A stretch of DNA of 9,401 nucleotides from Alphaproteobacteria bacterium (GTDB lineage: Bacteria; Pseudomonadota; Alphaproteobacteria; Micavibrionales; CSBR16-224): assembly GCA_007116755.1 (NCBI GenBank), contig SKHU01000222.1, forward strand, positions 1-9,401, written 5' to 3'. The notes below the pieces were generated by a model. The model did no database searches. It saw only the letters and a list, made by a program, of their open reading frames with translations, and was not told the origin of the DNA. The position numbers were made by a program, and so were the translations under genes. Shown piece by piece: positions 6,313 through 9,401 of the stretch (position 1 is the first letter of the stretch; each line of letters begins with the position of its first letter).

Positions 6313-6388
6313 AACCGCTTTTGTATAATACATCAGCGGGTAAAGTGCAAGAACTATTCTCACGCAAGGGCTTTTGCACAAAGCGGTT
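6313..6388. repeat. Nested inverted repeats upstream of rpmF
   Basis: Outer arms AACCGCTTT (6313-6321) and AAAGCGGTT (6380-6388) match perfectly over 9 bp. Inside, GTGCAA (6345-6350) and TTGCAC (6374-6379) match over 6 bp, and the inner right arm directly abuts the outer right arm. A stem carrying an inner hairpin could form in RNA from either strand. As DNA the repeats overlap possible promoter boxes of both strands. Confidence 0.45.
6322..6350 (-). promoter_or_regulatory. Weak candidate promoter for rpmF
   Basis: On the minus strand TTGCAC (6350-6345), a 17-nt spacer and TATACA (6327-6322), giving a start near 6315 and a leader of about 115 nt. The -35 matches at only three positions. It is listed because it is the best-spaced pair upstream of rpmF and its boxes coincide with the inverted repeats. 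Confidence 0.25.
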
Positions 6389-6501
6389 AAAATTTTACGA
6401 AAACTTAATATTCTTATGAGATACTGAAATTATAAGAATTCAAGTCTTCAGTTGAACGTGTATATAGGCTCGCTCCAAAAGTTGGTTGTAAAGTGAAGAA
6501 G

Positions 6502-6536
6502 AATAGCCGGAACACCTGTTCCGGCTATTTCTTTTT
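6502..6536 (+). terminator. Strong intrinsic terminator with no upstream gene on its strand
   Basis: A perfect 12-bp stem (6502-6513 with 6518-6529) with the tetraloop ACCT, G/C-rich in the middle (GCCGGAAC/GTTCCGGC), followed by TCTTTTT. On the minus strand the tail is TCTTCTTCAC, less U-rich, so the plus direction is favoured. It stops 77 nt before the 6614 start. It must end either a small untranslated transcript or an attenuated leader. Confidence 0.8.
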
Positions 6537-6613
6537 GCCTTTACCCCTTATTAAACATATTCCTTTAGAATTTTAGACATAAAATCAATATAAGGGACAC
6601 ATGCGCGAGGATA

Positions 6614-8926
6614 ATGGCCGGAACTCTAAAACGCATCACAAATATCTTCAGAAGGCACGGCGATAAAAATACCGTGCCCAAAAAGCTGGATATCATTCTG
6701 GTACAGGACGCTCTCGGCGTGCAAAGGGATATGGAAACCATCATAAAGGCGCTCAACAAAAAAGAAAAGAATGCCTCCGGTGTACGAATTTTTGAATACG
6801 GCGACAAGTTCAGCCAAAATCTTGCGCGACACAGAGGCGACCCGAAAACCGTTCCGGATCTGTTTTTTCTTGATTCCGGCGGCGCAGGGCAAAAGCTGGG
6901 GGCAGAAATCGCCGAATGGTTTACCAAACACAGGCCGGACTCCCCTGCTCCTTCAATCTATTACCTGTCTCTCAGCACAAGCATGGCCATTCGGGAGGCC
7001 GCCCATCTGGAAACAACGCATCCTCAAGTCAAAACCGGCGCGGTCTCCGAAACTGAGCTGCATCTCGTCAAGGCATATCTGGCAGGGAAAAATGACAAAA
7101 CAATATTTGCGGGTTGCGATACGGATAATTTGCGCCGCGCCCTGAATGAACGGCTCGGGCTTGATCTGCCGCTGGATGTCGATCAGGATCGCCACAATGC
7201 CTTGAACAGAGATTACCAGCGTGCCCGTCAGGGCAGCGTTTTCAACGCATGGCGGGACGGAAAAATGAGTGCTGCCGAGGCCATCAATTCATGGCGCAGC
7301 TATGTTATGACGCTTACGGAGACTCTGCAGACCGGACTTTACAAACTGCAGAAACGTGACGTGGAAACGGATGCGGCCTTTTATCAAAACACCGGTTTTC
7401 CGGTTAAGGGCACGGCTGTTTTCACGCGGGACGCCGTTGAAAACTGGCCGCAGGACAGGAAGGACAAACCCGTTCTGGTCATGCAGAGTTATGATCCCGA
7501 TATCGTGCCGCTGCTGGATACCGGCAAGCTTGGCGGGCTTGTTGTGTGCGGGCCCTATCTCGCCGCGCATCTGGCGCTGCTGTGCGAGGCAAATAAAGTC
7601 TCCGGCGTTTTCGGCCTTATTCCGCGAGATCAGGGCGCTGTGCCGGCCGGAGAATTCAACGAAATGGCAAAATCGCATCTGGCACCGTATTTCAGCACAG
7701 CCGAAACGGAAATCAACGGCAGCGTTCTGAAAGAAGGGCAGGAAATTATTCTCGGTGCGGGTCGCAACGGGATTGTTTTTAAACCGGAGAATATAGAAGA
7801 ACTGCGTGGAGAACTTGAAAACGACAGGCAGGAGCCGTCCTACGATGACGTATACGGCTATGAATATGAGGGCGAGTTGCGGCAATTACAGGAATGTTTT
7901 CGCGCATTTTTTAAAGAACACAACATACGCCTGCACAACATCAAAGCCAATGCCGATACGGAGGCCAATCCGTTTTTACGGCTCGCGCAGGGAATCGGGC
8001 TGATCCGCACCGAACAGATTGCAGCAGGAAACGCCGAACAATCCGCTGCCCTGCACCGCGTTTTGCTGGACGGCACTGCGGAATCTTATGATCTGCTGGC
8101 ATCTTCCATGAAAACCGGTTATCGCTCTTTCATGTATCGGTTGAACGAGAACTATCCGGTAAAATTCAGATTGTTCGATCTGTCGCCGAAAGAATTGCTA
8201 AGCCGCGAGGATCAAAAACAGTTTCATGAACGTTACGGCCGCATGGATATTCACGGCGGAGCAGCGCTTGAAACATGGCCGCAGCTTTACCGCACGCAGG
8301 CAAAAGCCGTCTTTGATGCCTACAAAAGCGCAAATCCGTACACGCAACAACCGCTGCAAATTATGATGCCTGCCGTACGCACGGAACAGGATGTCACCAC
8401 TGTTAAAACGATGATTGCAGAAGAGGCCGCGAAAGCAGAAATGCCGGAGAACCGCTACAGTTTCGGCGTGATGATTGAAACACTCGACAGTTGCGGCAAT
8501 GCGGCGGAGATTATTCCGCATTGCGATTTCATCAGTTTCGGCACAAATGATCTGACGCAACAGGTTCTGGATATTCCGCGCGATGATTTAAGGGCACGGG
8601 CACGCTATGAAGACAAACACGGTTACGACCCGTATAAAAAACTGGCACCGGACGTACTTGAACATATCCGTGATGTCTGTTCCGTCGCACGCAGCATCAA
8701 ACCGGATATTGAAATAGACATCTGCGGCAATCAGGCCTCTGACCCGAAAACCGCCCTGCAACTTTTTGATGCGGGTGTAGACAATCTTTCCGTTGCGCCC
8801 AGTCAGGAGAATATGCGCGCCCTGCCGTTTCTACTCAATTACCTGCTGTTCGACCGGCACGCGCCGGAATCTCGAAACCTGACAGTGCATAAGACAAAAA
8901 AACACGACATCCCGCATTCAAAGTAA
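6614..8926 (+). CDS. Receiver-like domain fused to a PPDK-type PEP-utilizing enzyme module
   Basis: 770 residues, cytoplasmic, with no signal or membrane segment. Residues 25-158 resemble a response-regulator receiver: LDIILVQD with Asp32, PDLFFLD with Asp87 as phospho-acceptor candidate, YYLSLS with Ser119, and Lys140. A helical linker (160-255) follows. Residues 263-395 match the swivelling phosphohistidine domain: LAAHLALL puts His319 where TSHAA normally sits. Residues 438-745 match the PEP/pyruvate barrel: GIGLIRTE (Arg465), FRLFDLSP (Arg519), VMIE (Glu622), SFGTNDLTQ (Asn645) and ICGN (Cys704). Spacing and the RLFD form resemble pyruvate phosphate dikinase more than PTS enzyme I. No ATP-grasp domain is present. 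Changes: CGE is CGN, and RGxR is HGGAA near 547. ATG 6614 is the most upstream in-frame start, and GAGG is only 3 nt before it. True substrate unknown. Confidence 0.82.
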   Translation: MAGTLKRITNIFRRHGDKNTVPKKLDIILVQDALGVQRDMETIIKALNKKEKNASGVRIFEYGDKFSQNLARHRGDPKTVPDLFFLDSGGAGQKLGAEIAEWFTKHRPDSPAPSIYYLSLSTSMAIREAAHLETTHPQVKTGAVSETELHLVKAYLAGKNDKTIFAGCDTDNLRRALNERLGLDLPLDVDQDRHNALNRDYQRARQGSVFNAWRDGKMSAAEAINSWRSYVMTLTETLQTGLYKLQKRDVETDAAFYQNTGFPVKGTAVFTRDAVENWPQDRKDKPVLVMQSYDPDIVPLLDTGKLGGLVVCGPYLAAHLALLCEANKVSGVFGLIPRDQGAVPAGEFNEMAKSHLAPYFSTAETEINGSVLKEGQEIILGAGRNGIVFKPENIEELRGELENDRQEPSYDDVYGYEYEGELRQLQECFRAFFKEHNIRLHNIKANADTEANPFLRLAQGIGLIRTEQIAAGNAEQSAALHRVLLDGTAESYDLLASSMKTGYRSFMYRLNENYPVKFRLFDLSPKELLSREDQKQFHERYGRMDIHGGAALETWPQLYRTQAKAVFDAYKSANPYTQQPLQIMMPAVRTEQDVTTVKTMIAEEAAKAEMPENRYSFGVMIETLDSCGNAAEIIPHCDFISFGTNDLTQQVLDIPRDDLRARARYEDKHGYDPYKKLAPDVLEHIRDVCSVARSIKPDIEIDICGNQASDPKTALQLFDAGVDNLSVAPSQENMRALPFLLNYLLFDRHAPESRNLTVHKTKKHDIPHSK

Positions 8927-9401
8927 AATTTTATATCCCGCATCCGTGGTTTCGATCAAAACCGAGGAAGATATTTTCTCGATTTTGCGGCGCAGGCGGT
9001 AAATATGCGTTTCCAGTGTGCGCGTATTGATTTCGGCATTATAGCTCCAGACGTTTTCCAGCAATTCGGCGCGCGAAACCGTCACATCGGAACGGCGGCA
9101 CAGATACAAAAGAATGCCGGTTTCTTTTTCCGTCAATTGCACGCTTTGCCCGTTTTTTTTCGCCAGCAGGCTTTTTTCCGCAGGGTGAAAAACAAATGCG
9201 CCGGTTTCGAATTCCCTGCGCATATCTTCCCCTTCACGCCGCAACAACGCATGCCGCACATCGTCAAGCAGCGCACCGACACGCAAGGGCATATCCAGTT
9301 CAAGATCATGGCCGTTTTTATTTTCAGTATTTTTGCCGCCCGCCTGCACGATACGCAAATCACAACCGGAGGACTCCGCCTCCTCTCCGACAACAGAAAC
9401 A
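8918..9401 (-). CDS. OmpR/PhoB-type winged-helix regulator (5' end missing at window edge)
   Basis: The frame is open to the right edge; 160 C-terminal residues are visible and the N-terminus lies outside. A DNA-binding winged helix occupies about the last 95 residues: a FETGAFVFHPAEKSL strand segment, LTEKETGILLYLC, SRAELLENVW, then recognition helix NTRTLETHIYRLRRKIE and the wing ending DAGYKILL. Before it, LELDMPLRVGALLDDVRHALLRR looks like the last strand and helix of a receiver domain, with Met in place of the conserved Lys before Pro. It is therefore a response regulator, possibly with a degenerate receiver. The internal TTG at 9358 is unlikely to be the real start. Its TGA stop overlaps the end of the convergent PEP-utilizing gene by 9 bp, with no terminator between them. 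Confidence 0.88.
   Translation of the reverse strand, partial: VSVVGEEAESSGCDLRIVQAGGKNTENKNGHDLELDMPLRVGALLDDVRHALLRREGEDMRREFETGAFVFHPAEKSLLAKKNGQSVQLTEKETGILLYLCRRSDVTVSRAELLENVWSYNAEINTRTLETHIYRLRRKIEKISSSVLIETTDAGYKILL

Larger units (their letters stand above)
6199..6613. other. 415-bp divergent intergenic region with structure but no convincing gene
   Basis: Lies between minus-strand rpmF and the plus-strand PEP-utilizing gene. Contents from left: the rpmF leader, a C/G-rich run with CCGG repeats (6298-6311), nested inverted repeats (6313-6388), a TATAAT on the plus strand (6324-6329), an A/T-rich dyad ATTCTTAT/ATAAGAAT (6410-6417 and 6432-6439), a possible alphaproteobacterial-style -10 TATATA (6461-6466), and a strong plus-strand terminator (6502-6536). 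The only open frame of any length (6225-6419) is low in complexity, lacks a Shine-Dalgarno and resembles no family. Confidence 0.6.

Noticed and set aside
6225..6419. Small plus-strand open frame upstream of the orphan terminator
   Set aside because: No Shine-Dalgarno, no recognisable family, crosses the inverted repeats; more likely non-coding.
7289..7885. Minus-strand 198-codon frame inside the PEP-receiver gene
   Set aside because: Shadow of the 770-codon plus-strand gene, whose motifs fix the coding strand.
6614..8926. Calling the PEP-utilizing protein PTS enzyme I (ptsI), ppsA or ppdK outright
   Set aside because: No HPr or GAF-type N-terminus, no ATP-grasp domain, and altered CGE and TSH motifs; only the module family can be supported.
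9133..9393. Minus-strand frame beginning MSERRRSPP at the right edge
   Set aside because: Out of frame with the winged-helix regulator, whose own frame stays open to the edge and matches the family.

Overview
The window comes from a bacterial chromosome, most likely an alphaproteobacterium of middling GC. The best evidence is the block rpmF-plsX-fabH-ihfA-merR followed by tRNA-Pro, an order typical of Alphaproteobacteria. Supporting details are an L32 without the usual zinc-binding cysteines, an S9 with a charged N-terminal extension, and an OmpR-type winged-helix protein of a kind common in that class. I cannot name a genus. No prophage, insertion sequence or CRISPR is visible.

Layout, left to right. 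Positions 1-2523 (minus strand) hold rplM-rpsI (ribosomal proteins L13 and S9; rpsI runs off the left edge) behind a clear sigma70-type promoter. Upstream of these is a pair reading the same way: a divergent SAM hydrolase/chlorinase-fold protein (DUF62) followed by cutA. A tRNA-Pro(GGG) gene (2608-2684, minus) separates them from the lipid block. Positions 2777-6198 (minus) hold, in transcription order, rpmF, plsX, fabH, ihfA and merR: ribosomal protein L32, two enzymes of membrane lipid synthesis, the IHF alpha subunit and a MerR-type regulator. A hairpin with a short U-run lies between rpmF and plsX. ihfA and merR each appear to have a promoter of their own.

Positions 6199-6613 carry no convincing gene, but they contain nested inverted repeats and a strong plus-strand intrinsic terminator that no visible gene needs. 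This could mark a small RNA or an attenuated leader.

Positions 6614-8926 (plus) encode the most unusual protein here. It has an N-terminal response-regulator receiver-like domain, then the phosphohistidine swivelling domain and PEP/pyruvate-binding barrel of the PPDK/PEP-utilizing family, and no ATP-grasp domain. Most residues of the PEP pocket and the phospho-carrier histidine are kept, while some family motifs have changed. It converges on, and overlaps by 9 bases, the end of a minus-strand OmpR-type winged-helix regulator that is cut by the right edge. A receiver-like domain fused to a PEP-dependent phosphotransfer module, beside a response-regulator-like gene, suggests a link between PEP level and regulation. 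That is a hypothesis from domain content only.
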